Below, in pieces: positions 1-12,749 of a stretch of DNA of 64,000 bases. The notes under the pieces are model-generated. The model had not been told where the DNA came from and did no database searches. It was given only the letters and a program-made list of their open reading frames with translations. Position 1 is the first letter of the stretch, and each line of letters begins with the position of its first letter. Location of the stretch: the NCBI GenBank assembly GCA_033026295.1, contig CM065183.1:3472001-3536000 (forward strand), written 5' to 3'. This DNA comes from Channa striata (Eukaryota; Chordata; Actinopteri; Anabantiformes; Channidae). The translations under genes and the position numbers were made by a program.

Positions 1-3000
1 GTAGACCTCATTTGGATTCCACATAGCTAGCTAGCAAGCTACAGTAATGCCAGCCTTGGGCCTGTATTATTCATAGCTTGACAGATAGCTCTCACTAAAA
101 GCATTGGAACTGGGCCAGATGGTGATGGAGCGACAGGGGGAAGCAGCACCACTGCACCTCACTCTCTGGCTGGCAGCAGGAGAGGAGAGGATGTCGGAGG
201 TAGAACGGGAGATGAGCAGTTTTAACACAAACAGGTGAATGCCCAAGTGGGACACGAAGAAGGAAAGAACAGCGGTGACGAAGGGACACGGGGTGAAGGC
301 GGGAAAGGCCGTACGAGGTCACGAAACAGTGCGATTAAAAGGCGTTGGGCTTTTTGCAGAAAAAAATCGACAGGATGAGCGGAGAGACGGCAGAAGCAGA
401 AATGCAGAGCGAGCGAGTGAAGCCATTTCAATAGAGGCCTTAAAAAAAAGGAGAGGAGAACAAGCAGCCATCCACCCCCGCCAAGCTCAGCAACCCCTTT
501 GCCTCCATGTGCAGAACCAGATAAGGTCGCATTAATCAAAATCTGCCACTTCCCCTTCCAAAAAAACACCGTCTATGCCATCAGCCCCCCTCTGTGAAGT
601 ATCTGTCACCGAAACGGAAATTTCCATATTTAATGGGAAAGCTTTATATCACCAAAAAGGCAGTGTGGGCTGAGGGTGAAAAGAACAGAGCTGGTTGGAT
701 CTGTCAGCTCTGTCATTAGCTTAGACACTTTAGACGGCGTGTGGAGCCTTGGGGTCCGTTGGAGTTTGACTCTGATATGTTTGCTATCATTTTGAACAGT
801 GTGATGGAGCTGGACAGAGATTGGCTCTTGTCTTGTAAAACTACAATGGCTGGTGCGATTAAAGCCGGTTATAACACTTCTCGATTATTTATTGTGCGGC
901 ACAGCCTCTTTCTTAGCAGATTAGAGAGCACTAGTACTTTCCTTCTCGCTGCATATTCTGTCCTCACATAAACCTCTAATGCAATTTAAAACACACTTTG
1001 AAAGCATTTCAAAACCAGGGCCGTTAAATTTACAGTGACGTGCACGTGACTTTCCTCGTCATGACTTCTGCTCTGATGCTATTTGTTTATTTTTTTCCTT
1101 TTGTAATTTTCCCCCTCGTTTGCCTTCTGCGCATATTATGACAATCCGGCAAACTACCTCTCCAACATTACCCGGCGTCAGATAAACAGGTGGTGTGTTT
1201 TTTTTTTTAAATCCTCCTTTTTTCCGCATTTTTTTAAGCCACCTCCCTGAGGAAAGACATCAAAGGGAATAACAGATCATGTGCAGTGAGTGCGGAGTGT
1301 GCCAGGGGGACGTGGGCATGAAGGAGGGAGGTGGGGGTGGGTGGGGAGGGGGGAAGGGCAGCTGCACAGGGCCAGCTCTGGGCCAGGCATATCCTGACCT
1401 CAAACCCCTGAACCCCCACCAAATCTTCATGATTACAGCCTTCCCCTCCCACCCCGAGCCAGCCCTCCCCTCAGTGCAGCTGCCAACAAAATTACATCAA
1501 TGTCAAAAAAAAACCCTGCTCATCTGCTGTGGAGATGGAGCTTGGAAAACATTATGCAGAATGGGACTCACGGTGCAATACATGAAGGACAGACACTTTA
1601 CTTTGTTTATCAAAATTACAGTATAGGATAAGACTGGTGGCTTTTGTTGGTGCCAGCAAATCTGGTGAAAAGACCCAAAACCTCCCCACTTTTCCCATTT
1701 CCCCAGCTTTCTCTATGGTCCTCACCTCTAAGCCTGTTGGGTCCTACATACCTGCATTTTTCCACTGGGTCATTATGAATATATGCTTTTATTGTCAAAA
1801 GATAAAACAGCTCTGTAAAATATCTGGGTACTAGAGTTTAGTGCAAGTATTACTAACTAAAATTGTGCATTTGTTGACAATTTGTTTTCTATGGAAGAAG
1901 ATTGGAAACATATTTAACAAATTCAAATTTAAAAAGGTCCTGATTTTAGAATTCAGATTTAAAATCTCAGAAATATTTTTCTATATCATCCCTAATTCCC
2001 TTTTTTAGTTTTTAGAACTAGTTATTGTGCACTGAATGAAACACTATATAAAACCACGACATAAAACTGTGTTGGACAGTTGGTCAAGCATTACCTAGTC
2101 TTTTTTTGTTTGTGATTGCCTTTTTTTTTACTTTTTTCTCATGTTGTAAAATAAATAAAATGACAGTTTATTGAGAAAATAATCAGCATAAATTTTGATA
2201 ATTATTGCAGCTTTAGCTGTATAGATTTAATTTACATTTATCATCTACACATCCTACTTTTTTCCCTTTATTTATTCCCATCCATTCATTCCGTTCAGCT
2301 CATACAAGTAAACAACTATAGTGACAGCCTCTAGCGGGGCTTGCGTAGACAAATGAACAAGCTAGAGGAAAGATTTCCTTTTCCAAAATGGCTGCTGGGC
2401 AAGCGACTAACTAGCTGGCTTCTCTGTGTGTGTCTCTGAGTTGGGGTGATTGATTGAAGTCATTACGCTGGTAGAGAGACTCCTTACCTGGCTAATCCAG
2501 GAGTGAATTTAGCTGCAGGATGACAGATAGCCCCATTATACCCCTCGAATGTGTTGTCCGATGAGCTCCCCTGCTCACAACCTCCACTGGAAATGTATGC
2601 AAAATAACATGACATATACACATACTTATCATTTGGTTGTTTTTTTTTTACCTGTCTTTCCGTGAGTGTTATTTTATGGAAGTGAAATCAACATCCGTCA
2701 CCAAAGATCAGGGCATCTTTCGCAATAGTTTCAGTAAAGATAAATCTGGCACTTATTTTCGTGATTTTGTATGGTGTATAAAGCACAAAATATGATTAAT
2801 GGCTGTTATGATTTATTAACAGATTTATGACAGATTTGAATGACCAACAGTCTAAAACTGAAAGATGTTCAGTAGAGTGTAAAAATTAGACAAAAAACAA
2901 CCGTCATAGAAGAAAGTGTCTCAACCCAGACAGTTTATAACTACTCATATTTAAGAATTAATCTTAAATGGCTTGCTTATATAGTTCACGGTACCAAAAC

Positions 3001-6000
3001 AACAATTTTGGACAAGTCAGACTAGTGCTGTGAATGTGGAACACGCCACTACAAGTAAGGTGACGGACACTCAGAGCCAATGGCTGGTTGGGGTGTCAAG
3101 TCCCTGTGGGGCGTTGATTTGGGCATTAAGGATAAGCAGGGCAGTCGTCCACCACGCGGGCGTTAGGTTGTAATGACGAGAGCAGTAGTGTGGATCAAGA
3201 GTTACCAGAGTCAAAGCAATGTAAGGGGCAAAGTGTTTGGCTAAAGCTGAGCTTGGGTTCATGAGCTCCAGGCTACAAGTGTTAGTGCGGGAGCAGTGAA
3301 CGGGTAACAACGGGCCGATTGAACCCGTGATCTGAAGAGCGTGTCTGCGGGAAACTGACGCCCCGTAGCTTCTTTGCCACTGCATCCGTTGTCTAAGACA
3401 TGCTCTCCACTGCATTGTGAAAAAGTATGTTATGCTGTGTTCAAACATGCAACGGAACGTGCCAACCTACGGCGTTACTTGTATTAAGACTTGGGCGTAA
3501 ACCCGAGAGGAAGTGGAACTGCTGCGCACGCGAACTAGTGAGCATCACTGACACTGAGGATTATTTCGATACTGTAGCTATGAAGTAATATTTTATGAGT
3601 TTTAGGAAAAACTGACAGTCACTCCGTTGTGTGTGAATGAGCCATGGCGGCTGATATGCGAGCTGGAGCCTGAGCCGCCAGAAAACGCCCCAAATTGCAG
3701 CGTCTGCCATGCACTGAGTCTCCTGCACCAAGTCACTGTCTTTTGTTCTCCCCTGCTAGCGGGAGAAGCCTGACAGCTCTGAAATGATCCTCTCTGCTTT
3801 TTCTCTCTCTCTTTCTCTCTCATACACACACACACACACACACACACACGGAAATGGCTTCTTTTCTTTGCGACTCCTCTATACTCCACTATATACATTG
3901 CAGTCTTGTGTGCACACACATGCATTCCTCTGCCCGTGTCTCTCCTATAGCCTCTATTTTCCCTTCCCACCTCTGTCTGCCTTTCCCTCTCATTTTTCCT
4001 CACTGGCTGGCTGTGAGGATGGCGAATCCCTCATGGATTTCTGGAGGGTATCACCATGGAGACAGGGCTCTGCCACACGTGTCTATAGATCCTCCTACTG
4101 GATAGGGGGCACAGCCAGAGGTGGTGCATTTCCTCAGTCTCCAGTCGGCTCTGTGGGGAGAGAAGGAGAGACAACAATAAGATAAGGTTGTTGGAGAGAT
4201 AAGAAGAAATGGGGAAAAATGTGGAAAGGGTAAATTGGTATGAGGTAATGTATACTCATAGATATACAATAAGTGAAAATGGTGTATGTATGGGAGGAAA
4301 AGGAGCAGCTGAGGTTATGATGTGTGAGGGCAGAGGAGCAGAAATAGGAGGTGAGAACTTTGGGTGACAGGAGCAGGCGAGTGGTCCTGAGAACGGCAGC
4401 AGTGAGAGGGAATCGGAGGAAGAGGCAACAGCAGCCTCATCCCCGTGTCAGCGAGACAAATAGCGTGTGATGCTAATGACTGGCTAAAGCTTTTGCCCCT
4501 GCTGAGAACAGCCGCTAATATGACTGCTAATAAAGGCGCCGTGGAACGCTGTCGCATTCCAGCAGTCGCTCAGCTGTCGCTCGAAATTAGTCAAACGGGA
4601 GCTCTCTTCCTGCTGCCGCTCCACTTTCCTGCCTCGTGCTCCAGAAATGGGGCCCTCTCCGCAACGTTTCCAGAAGGTTATTTTCTGCATTAAGGAGCCA
4701 CTTGTTCACACGGTAATAGAATTTGTTCCATCTTATAATGCTGAGGATGCCCACTCCATAAAATATGAAGTGGTCTTTTTGTGATCTGAAGCTCTTTTCT
4801 TCTTTGATTGCTACCTCTCATACCACACACTCCTCTTGGAGGATTCGGTGACTCTGCCAGTGGACGAAGCAGAGGGACTCTTACAGTATTTTCTCCCAGT
4901 GGCTCTCCTTTCTTGCACAATGCCTGCTGAATTTCTTTTCTTTTTAATTTAAATGCCACCTAATTATTTCTGGAATCTTAATTGCCAAGCGCAGTGAGTG
5001 GGATGCAGCGCCTGTGATGACGAATCTTGTAGCCAAGGTCATACGGCGACAGAGCCAGGGAACGTGGGTTGGCGGAGCTGTGGAGGCTTCCTGTGGCTTA
5101 GTCATCATGGGGCTTGAGCGACGGAGCAAACACACTTCTCACAGTGTCACAACAACCTGACAGCTCAGGGACGGGAGGACACCTGAGACCCAAATTGTTC
5201 TCTATGCCGAACCTCTCAACACGAGTATGATTAAAAGTCATTTGCATAAGACGCTCTACGGTCGCTTTGAATGAGCAGGAGCCAAATATATGTTCAGCTG
5301 TAGGTGGAACGGCTTCGAAGCACCTCCGCTATCATAAGGCCTCTTTGTTTGTACAATTCTGACCCAAAATGATGAAGTGCACTTGACTCCTTTTAAAGAT
5401 ACAATGGGAAAAAAGGGAACACAACCAAGCATTTATTATTCACTATCCATTAGCTGATGTTGCAAAGCAATTATAGCAATTCGACAACTATTTTTCAGAG
5501 TGACTCAGGTGTAGCCACATTAATACATGTCAGCTACGGAGCTATGCTGTGGCTCCACGCTCGACAGCAAAGAGGTAGAGAGACAGGACCAGAGGACCGG
5601 GGAGGGGGGAGCTAGAGGAGGGGTGGGAGGCAGCCTATCTGCCTTTCCCACACACTTTCTCCCTCTACCTCTTCTCCCCCTGCTTCTCTCCACTCACCTA
5701 TCCTCCTTTCCTGCCAGCCCGCCTGCCTTGGCAGCCGCTAACCTGCTGGGACCAGCCCTTGATTTATTTGGAGAGGGCCCTGGAACGGAGGGGCCAGGAT
5801 GAGTGGCATTTTAATGTGCTTTTGAGATGTTTGGTCACAAGCACTATTGATCACAGTGCTGCAGCACACCAACACCACCCACCCCCACCCCCAACACTGC
5901 CCCCCTTTCCCCTCACTGTCCCTCACACTGCCCTGGGGGAGAGGTCCAGCTGTCAGGCAGGGAATGACTTTTCATGTGGGCTTAGATTAATGAAATGAGC

Positions 6001-7398
6001 CCCCTGCTTGTGGAGGGGGTCCAGGGGTTCAGACCATTAAGGAATCTCTGGGCTGGGCAAGATTGAGCCTGCCAGCTGACTGGACCCTGACTGACTGATG
6101 GACATGCAGGACTGAGGGTCGGGGGAGAGAGAGTGAGAAAGAGAGAGGGAGAAAGGGGAGGAGAGATGGGTGGATGGATATTCCACTGCGGGACACAATG
6201 ACGTGGAAACCAGAGGAAACGATGGAACGGTAATGACACCATCCTGCAACAGGCTATTAGCACCTAACCACCACGATGAACCCCTCCCACAGCAAAACAG
6301 TGCACACCGACTAGCAACTACCATTTTCCTACTCTCACACACGGCTTTGTGCCATTCATTCACGTCAGGTCTTACTCTAAGTAGCGCGGAGCTGGGGAAA
6401 CATCCAGAGGTTGTAAAAATAGGAGCCAGGGATATTTCACAGCCGAGTGAACATGCCCAAAGCGTGTTTAGCTCTCTTACACTCCAGCCTGGACAGAGGG
6501 TTTATTTGATGGCCAAAACACTCAGCAGAGCTCATCACAATTCCAACTGTGTACGCACCTTTGTTCAGATCTCCCAAAAATGTGTGTGGATACACAACAC
6601 AGGAACACACTCTCATACATAAATGTACAAACAGTAGTTTGCAAGTCGCACACACACACGCAGCTGACATTGGAGAGCCAGGTTGCAGCTCCGGGCTCTC
6701 AGAGGTTTGATGAGTGAAATGGATTAAGCCCCTGTGATCGATAGCCCGAGCGCATACACAGATTATCAGATTATCAGATTACGATCTGTCCCCCCTGCTG
6801 CCGAGGGGAGCCGGAGAATACGTTAAAACCTGAGGTACCTTGGCAAGAATCAATTAATCAGGCTACAGGTTGTCTTCTCTTCCTTACAGTCAATTCCAGA
6901 CAGCCAGTTGTGTTTTGCCGTGCTTGGTCCATGTCAGAACAGCGGCATATCAGTCTGGAACAAAGTGTTTGCCAGGGAATGCACGGTGAATTTCTTTTGC
7001 CCCAAGAACAAAGGGATGTTACCTGAATGTAAATTAAGGTGAAAACAAGCTGTATCTTCTACTTTGCATGCTTCAAAGATAGCGATTGTATCCCTTTGTA
7101 ACAGTTTTCTTGAAGGAATGGCTCTTTTTATTATAATTGCTCAATAGTTAATGAGCACATGCCTAATTACGGTTGGTTAAGCAAAGTTTGATATTTTTCC
7201 CAGTAGAAGAACTTAAGAGGCATTTCTTCCGTGCGGTAAGAGGCTCTTGTTCCTATGCTGCTGTGTGCATTATACTCTTTTACATGCAGTTTAAACCGCA
7301 GCACTTTAACAGAGAGACACGAGATGGAAATGAACATTAGCATTTATGACCAGGTGCCACTAACAGCTAATGGTTGCCCTCTTATCTCTCCTCTGAAG
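1..7398 (+). other. myt1l intron upstream of first visible exon
   Basis: No coding exon of the MYT1 family is visible here; in particular the exon with the first CPTPGC half-finger is absent, so it must lie upstream. Contents seen: a G-rich tract near 1,326-1,358, a CT then CA dinucleotide run at 3,800-3,849, a purine tract at 6,123-6,177, and a cluster of GATTA motifs at 6,721-6,785. The stretch 3,000-3,560 has more CpG than its surroundings. The many short open frames look like chance. Confidence 0.7.
3800..3849. repeat. (CT)n then (CA)n microsatellite
   Basis: A pyrimidine CT run passes directly into a CA run ending at the G of 3,850. It is a simple dinucleotide repeat in the myt1l intron. 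Confidence 0.9.
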
Positions 7399-7857
7399 TG
7401 TGTATGGCTGCCCTCTGGCCAAGAAGAGAAAGAGTCTAGACAGACAAACCCCGGAAACACCACCCAAGAGGAGCACCTACCTTGACGACATGGACAACTC
7501 CACGATGGAAGAGTGCTATGAGACAGATGGAACGGAGGAGATGGACGACAGGGAGGAAGAGGAGGAGGAAGGACCTGTGGAGGAGGAGGAAGAAGAGGGA
7601 GAGGTTGAGGAAGAGGAGGAGGTGGAAGGCTACATGGACTACAATGTAGAGCAAATGGAGCACGAAGACGGGGAGGTGGAGAGAGGGGACGGCGAAGGGG
7701 AAGAGGAGGAAGACGAAGAGGTAGAGGTGGAACAAGAAGAGGAGGAGGAGGAGGGTGACGAGGAGGGTGGAGGAAGCGGAGGACGACGAAGAAGCGGTGG
7801 AGGAGGTGGACTACGAGGACGGAGAAGATGAGGATGGAGAGCAGGGTGAAAGGCCAG
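7399..7857 (+). CDS. myt1l: myt1l exon: end of finger 1 and acidic region
   Basis: The acceptor AG is at 7,397-7,398. The first base (T) completes a serine codon split AG|T, as at the other finger introns in this gene. The reading starts VYGCPLAKKRKSLD, the final-Cys half of CCHHC finger 1 plus a basic nuclear-localisation-like stretch. It runs into a long Glu/Asp region, as in MYT1L. The strong donor CAG|GTGAGA follows 7,857. The frame of the start hits TGA at 7,829-7,831 and turns Gly/Arg-rich before it. The next frame over stays acidic (EEAEDDEEAVEEVDYEDG) and is the one that fits the next exon's phase 1. So the exon seems to contain one extra base between 7,723 and 7,828, perhaps in the GGG at about 7,765-7,767. 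Weak GT donors after 7,754 and 7,766 would also keep the frame. Confidence 0.85.
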
Positions 7858-9569
7858 GTGAGACACTCACTAACAAACAAGCATGTCTGATCAGTTCGCG
7901 TGTTAGCCAGGCCCGCTGCACGCCCGATAACCTCCAGCTCCCAGCACGCCTGAAGCTCAGCACTGACACATCATATCTCACATTTCATATCTGGGCTCAG
8001 TTATGCCATGTGTTCCAAGTAAAAGAAAGAAAGTTTAAGTTTAAAAAAAAACGTATGTTTTTTATACACGAAACAAACAAGAAACAACATGAATTAGCTC
8101 TCTGATGGGCTGTGTTTGATTTTCCTCTGACAGTCTGTCTGTGTGCGACAACAGGCAAACTGGCTGCTCCCTGTAGCTTATATGTATTTGGACGTCAGAG
8201 TAATCGTGTCATCCAACTCTCCCCCAAGAACAATGAGAAGCTGGACTGGACGTATAATGACACTAACATGTTTGCTACCTTGTTAATTTTTCAATGAGCG
8301 TTTAAAACATATTTTCAGCTCCAACATTTGCACTTACACAGTGTCTAAACTGATGGCTAAAATCAGCATGATCTACATTTATTTTCTGCTAAAATATCAT
8401 CTTTTTCCATAAGACATATTTAACTGCTACAACTGTGCCATTATAATGTTTTGTACACTACAGAAAGATTAGATTACCAAAATTATGAAGAAAAGACTCA
8501 ACCTATCAAGGGATGTTTGGATCATAAATTACAAGTGTCTTGAATAAATAAAAAATCATCAAACATTAAAACAGCATTACTTTAATCATCTTATCACTAA
8601 GTATTAATATGTGATGAGAAATATATCGCCCAGTTTTGGTACTGGTATTTGACAAAACCCCTGCCCCATATGTTATCGCCTGTTTCCTCTCGACGTGCCC
8701 AACACCAGATTTGGCAGGTTTCTCTCCAGCAGATTCTGTTTTGCACCCCCGCATCACGATTGGACCTGACAGTGCCTTCAAGTCCAATTAAGAGTGGAGC
8801 TCAGAGTGGAGTGTATTAACCCCGTTTGGCATGTAGCTCTACCCACCCAAAGTGTTGATGTGGCATCTCAGCAGCCATGCTCTTGTTTTTTTGTTTTTTT
8901 CCCCAGACCTGCGAAAACATCTCCGCAGACTGGTGTTCATTAGAGCCACAGCCGAGGCCTTAGCCTTAACACTGAGACAGTGGACTCTTGCCACTGTCTC
9001 TTCAGCCTGTCAACAGCCTGTGTTTCTAAGGGTGGTAGCTGATTATCATGTGTCTTTGATACGTGGCATCCACTTGATGCTTACTGGAACAGAAGAACGG
9101 AACATTAATCTGCAGTATATTCCCTGAAAAGATAACACAAGATGTATATATGCATCTTTCCTACATATGTTCCTGTTCGCCCCAAGACAGCAGTGCTGGA
9201 TGGTTGCTGGGCAGATTCCAATCTGCTAAATGTAATAGAGGTGACATTCTGGAGCTTCTTTGTGTTTTCTCAGAGGCATGCACATCTCTGTGGCTAATCC
9301 AAAGCCAATTCAGGGCAGGGCAGTCTCTCTGTTCCCTCCTTAATCTGTTTCGCCTCCATATCCCTTTTGTGTACCTTGATTGCTCTTCAAATTGCTTTCC
9401 TGTGCCATGTTTCATGCCATCAAAAATTAAACCCCTGGTGCAGGAGGTTGCTGTAAGAAGCCTTCCACTGTCAAAAGATGTGCCTGGTCAATCGTGACTG
9501 TTCCCTCTTCCCGCTCTAAAGCCCTCACCCCCCAAGCACCAATATTGTGTTGCTCTCATTAGATTTGTG

Positions 9570-9608
<39 letters not shown>

Positions 9609-10661
9609 ATGTACAGTGAGTAAGCTACAGTCAGCATGACTGTATAGCCTATGTACAGAATATATTTGGAAAATGTTCAAATTAGTTTCAGTGTGCATAT
9701 TCTATCATGTTTGTACACTGGACTTTAAGTGTGTGACACTGACCTGATAAAAGTATCATAACGCTGTCCCCTTCAAAATTAACATTTCTTCACTAACAAT
9801 TCCACTTTTGTTTCTCAATTATTTTTTTGTCTTGTGATTTGCTGCTTCCCACCACAAGTGAACCACTCATTTATTATTTTCTGTGTGTGGGCCTCTGGGT
9901 TCATTTTCTCTGCAGGAATGTAAGTGGCAAATGTGACGCCAATGTGAGCGATGTGCTCTTGGCGGCAGGGCGGAAATGTGAAAGGAGAGATTGGAAGTGC
10001 TCCAGGAGTGAGTGCTTGAAATTACTGACAGAAGAGGTTCAGTAACCTTTTGCAGCCTGTCAGAATCAATTAGACAGTGAAAGGAATTCTAAAGATACTG
10101 ATGATTGAATGAAAAAAGAACTTTGCCAGCAAATGACAAATAGCTACTGAGTGGGGCTCGTCTTGTTGCAGATAGTACACATGTTATATCGTAGGTTTTA
10201 GACTCCCCTGTAAAACCGTTCTCCCTAATTGGAAGGTCTTCTCACAGAGTTTGGATTTAAATGACTGAAGAATGATTAAAATGTTCTCTCATTTGTAACT
10301 ATTTATAGCATTCTTTAGCGATAGTATTAATTCCAAGCAACGTGAAGATCTTTTCTAAAAAACGTCCAGTAAATGAGGGCAACGTAAAGACTTGCCAGTG
10401 TCAAAGATAGTCTCTGGTTTCCTAGATTTTCATTTACCAAAGCGTCCTTCTCTGGAACTTTCCCAATCTGCTATATTTAACTTCCTGTGCTGATTCCCAA
10501 TTCAGAACACAAGCTGCTGTTAAGACTCTCAAAGTAAATTATTAGGGGAAGCAAAGAGTTCCTTATCCAATTTAGATGGACCAAGCCCAGAAATCTGATT
10601 TACCAGTAAAATAGAATGACGGAAATGAAATTACAAGACGTTTGTTCTTTCTTTCCAACAG
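7858..10661 (+). other. myt1l intron
   Basis: No exon is recognised in this intron. A long GT dinucleotide run lies at 9,566-9,607, interrupted once by GC. The acceptor region at 10,640-10,661 is a good pyrimidine tract ending CCAACAG. Confidence 0.75.
9566..9607. repeat. (GT)n microsatellite
   Basis: About 42 bases of GT with one GC interruption near 9,576. It is a simple repeat inside a myt1l intron. Confidence 0.9.
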
Positions 10662-11843
10662 AGGACGATCAGATGAGCAGAGGCGAAGGGGGAGAGGGTG
10701 ATGGTGGAGGTGGCGGTGGCATTGCCAAATCTAGTCTGATGACGGAGAAGGATGACAACAACAACGACGAGTATGAAAACTACGATGAACTTGTAGCCAA
10801 GTCCCTTCTCAACCTGGGAAAGATCGCAGAAGACGCTGCCAACAGAGCCATGACGGAATCTGAAATGAACAGCAATTCCTCTAACAGCGCCGAGGAAGAA
10901 GAGGAGGATGAGGAAGAAGAGGAAGAAGAGGAGGAGGAAGATGAAGAGGAGGAGGAAGAGGAAGATGAGGAGGAGGAGGAGGAGGAGGAAGAGGAGGAAG
11001 AAGAGGAGGGGGAAGGGGATGAAACTCAGAGAGGTGATCTAAGTTTAGATGTTGACAGTGATGTTGTCCGGGAGACGGTGGACTCCCTCAAACTGCTGGC
11101 ACAAGGTCACGGTGCTGTGCTGTCGGACAATTTAGATGGACAGGAGTTTGAGGACAGAACGGCCGAGAACGGGGATGAAACTGACTGTGCCCTCAATGGG
11201 GGAAATGCACACAATGGTGGTAATGGACAAGTTAAGACCACCAGCAATGGACAACTAGAAAACAGTGACGAGGAAGTGTGTTTGAGCAGTCTGGAGTGCC
11301 TACGGAACCAGTGCTTCGATCTGGCCCGGGAACTAAGTGAAACAAAGTCTGCTGACAGAAATGGACCATCCCAACAAAACCATTTCTCATGCGGGGACCC
11401 CAATCAACAGCCCCAGCATCACGGCTATGGGGATTTCCACCATAGCCAAGACGACAGGCGGACACTTGATAGGAATTATTCCGACATGGACAATCTCATG
11501 AAGCTTGAGGAGCAGCTGAGCCCACGCTCCAAAGCTTTCTCCAGTTGTGCGCAGGACAGATATCACAACAAACACCCAGACTTTGACGAGGACACTGCCT
11601 CAGTGACGTCAGACCGGTCTGAGGAAGTGTTTGACATGACAAAGGGCAACCTGTCCCTGTTGGAGAAGGCAATTGCACTAGAGTCAGAACGTGCCAAGGC
11701 AATGCGAGATAAAATGGCGGCTGAGGCCGCCAGGAGAGACGGTGTGAGGTACAACCACGAAGACCACGGTCCACGGCACGGCTATGGTGTGGAGCGTAAA
11801 GCCCGGCTTCCTGATGGTATGAAAAAGCCTTTCTACCACAAAG
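10662..11843 (+). CDS. myt1l: myt1l large exon: acidic tract and central region
   Basis: The exon (1,182 nt, phase 1 in and out) opens with AG completing GAG: E-DDQMSRG, corresponding to EDHQMN in human MYT1L. A glycine-rich stretch follows, then the conserved DNNNDEYENYDELVAKSLL and LLNLGKIAEDAA. Next comes a run of 39 uninterrupted Glu/Asp residues (10,892-11,008), then the conserved blocks SLDVDSDVVRETVDSLKLLA, SDEEVCLSSLECLRNQCFDL, NYSDMDNLMKLEEQLSPRS, SDRSEEVFDMTKGNLSLLEK and AIALESERAKAMRDKMA. The donor is AAAG|GTGAGT after 11,843; reading on would add about 36 intronic codons to a stop at 11,953. The region is mostly predicted disordered or helical and has no finger. This is the part where MYT1L engages chromatin and repressor partners; that role comes from family knowledge. 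Confidence 0.93.
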
Positions 11844-12671
11844 GTGAGTGTTTCTTTCAAACGTGGTCATGCTCAGATGAACACAGAGCTTCCATTGGAA
11901 AGCACATCTACACAAGTGTAGCCATGTTTACCGCATTTAACAAGCTCAGGTAAAAAAAAAAATCCTGCCAGCGTTTGGCCCTGCCTTCTATCTATCCTGA
12001 ACTGGAGACTCGGCAGCCCACATGCATTCTGGGAACCTCGATATAACCCCAGGACAAGCTTTTTCAGCCAATTTGGAAATTCGCATCTCGGTAGCAGCGG
12101 GAGCGGCAGCAGCAGCTTATGTTGTTAAAATAGGCCAGCATGGAAACATCAGAGGGTAGGCTTGTCAGGCATAAGTAATGGCAATCTGCACGGCCTGTTA
12201 GAACCACAAATCTCATCCCTACGATGCAGCTTGGGGTAAAGCTGCCTATTTTTAAACCTGCACAAGTATTTTGGAGAGGAAGCTATAAAGCACAGGCCTT
12301 CTGACTTCAGCAAGGATTCGTATTGTGATCTTTTCACATTTGCTTACACTGCTCGTGACATAACATTCAGCATTATAGTTTCTGATACTACATAGAGACA
12401 ATTATAACGTCCAATACTGTCCAACTACATCTGGCTGATCAAAGACTGCTGCATTGCATAAGTGGTAGGTGGGTGCAGTGTGTGCAAACCTACAGAGGAG
12501 AGTTGCAGCCTGTGAAACATGGGATTGACATTTACGTTGGTCTCGTTGCAATTCCCGTGTTTAACTTGAGTTTCTCCCATCAATTACTGCAGCATTATTC
12601 ATACTTAGGTTAAATGATTTCCTCCCATAAAGAATATATCAGATGAGACCAACAAATAGGAGCGTGCTAAT

Positions 12672-12749
12672 TCACAGCAGGGTGATATTACACCTTAAAT
12701 GCCACGCAACTCACAGCAGGTATATATTGCGACTTAAATGCCATACAAA
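12672..12749. repeat. imperfect tandem duplication, unit about 39 bp
   Basis: Unit 1 (12,672-12,710) and unit 2 (12,711-12,749) share TCACAGCAGG at the start and ACTTAAATGCCA or CCTTAAATGCCA in the middle. The middle parts have diverged. Confidence 0.7.

Noticed and set aside
3071..3448. 125-codon minus-strand open frame in the first intron
   Set aside because: No family resemblance. It lies in a CpG-richer stretch where stop codons are rarer.
5240..5247. POU octamer ATTTGCAT as a neural enhancer site
   Set aside because: About two such octamers are expected by chance in a window of this size on both strands.
6890..6986. Possible exon with acceptor TCCTTACAG and donor GTGAAT
   Set aside because: The sequence does not encode any part of the known MYT1L N-terminus, and the half-finger that must precede 7,399 is absent.
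7400..7831. Separate 143-residue protein ending at 7,831
   Set aside because: Its start is the middle of a zinc finger after a splice acceptor, and its end results from the frame change in the acidic exon.
11844..11953. Extension of the large myt1l exon to the stop at 11,953
   Set aside because: The strong GTGAGT donor at 11,844 and the phase of the finger-2 exon show that this stretch is intron.
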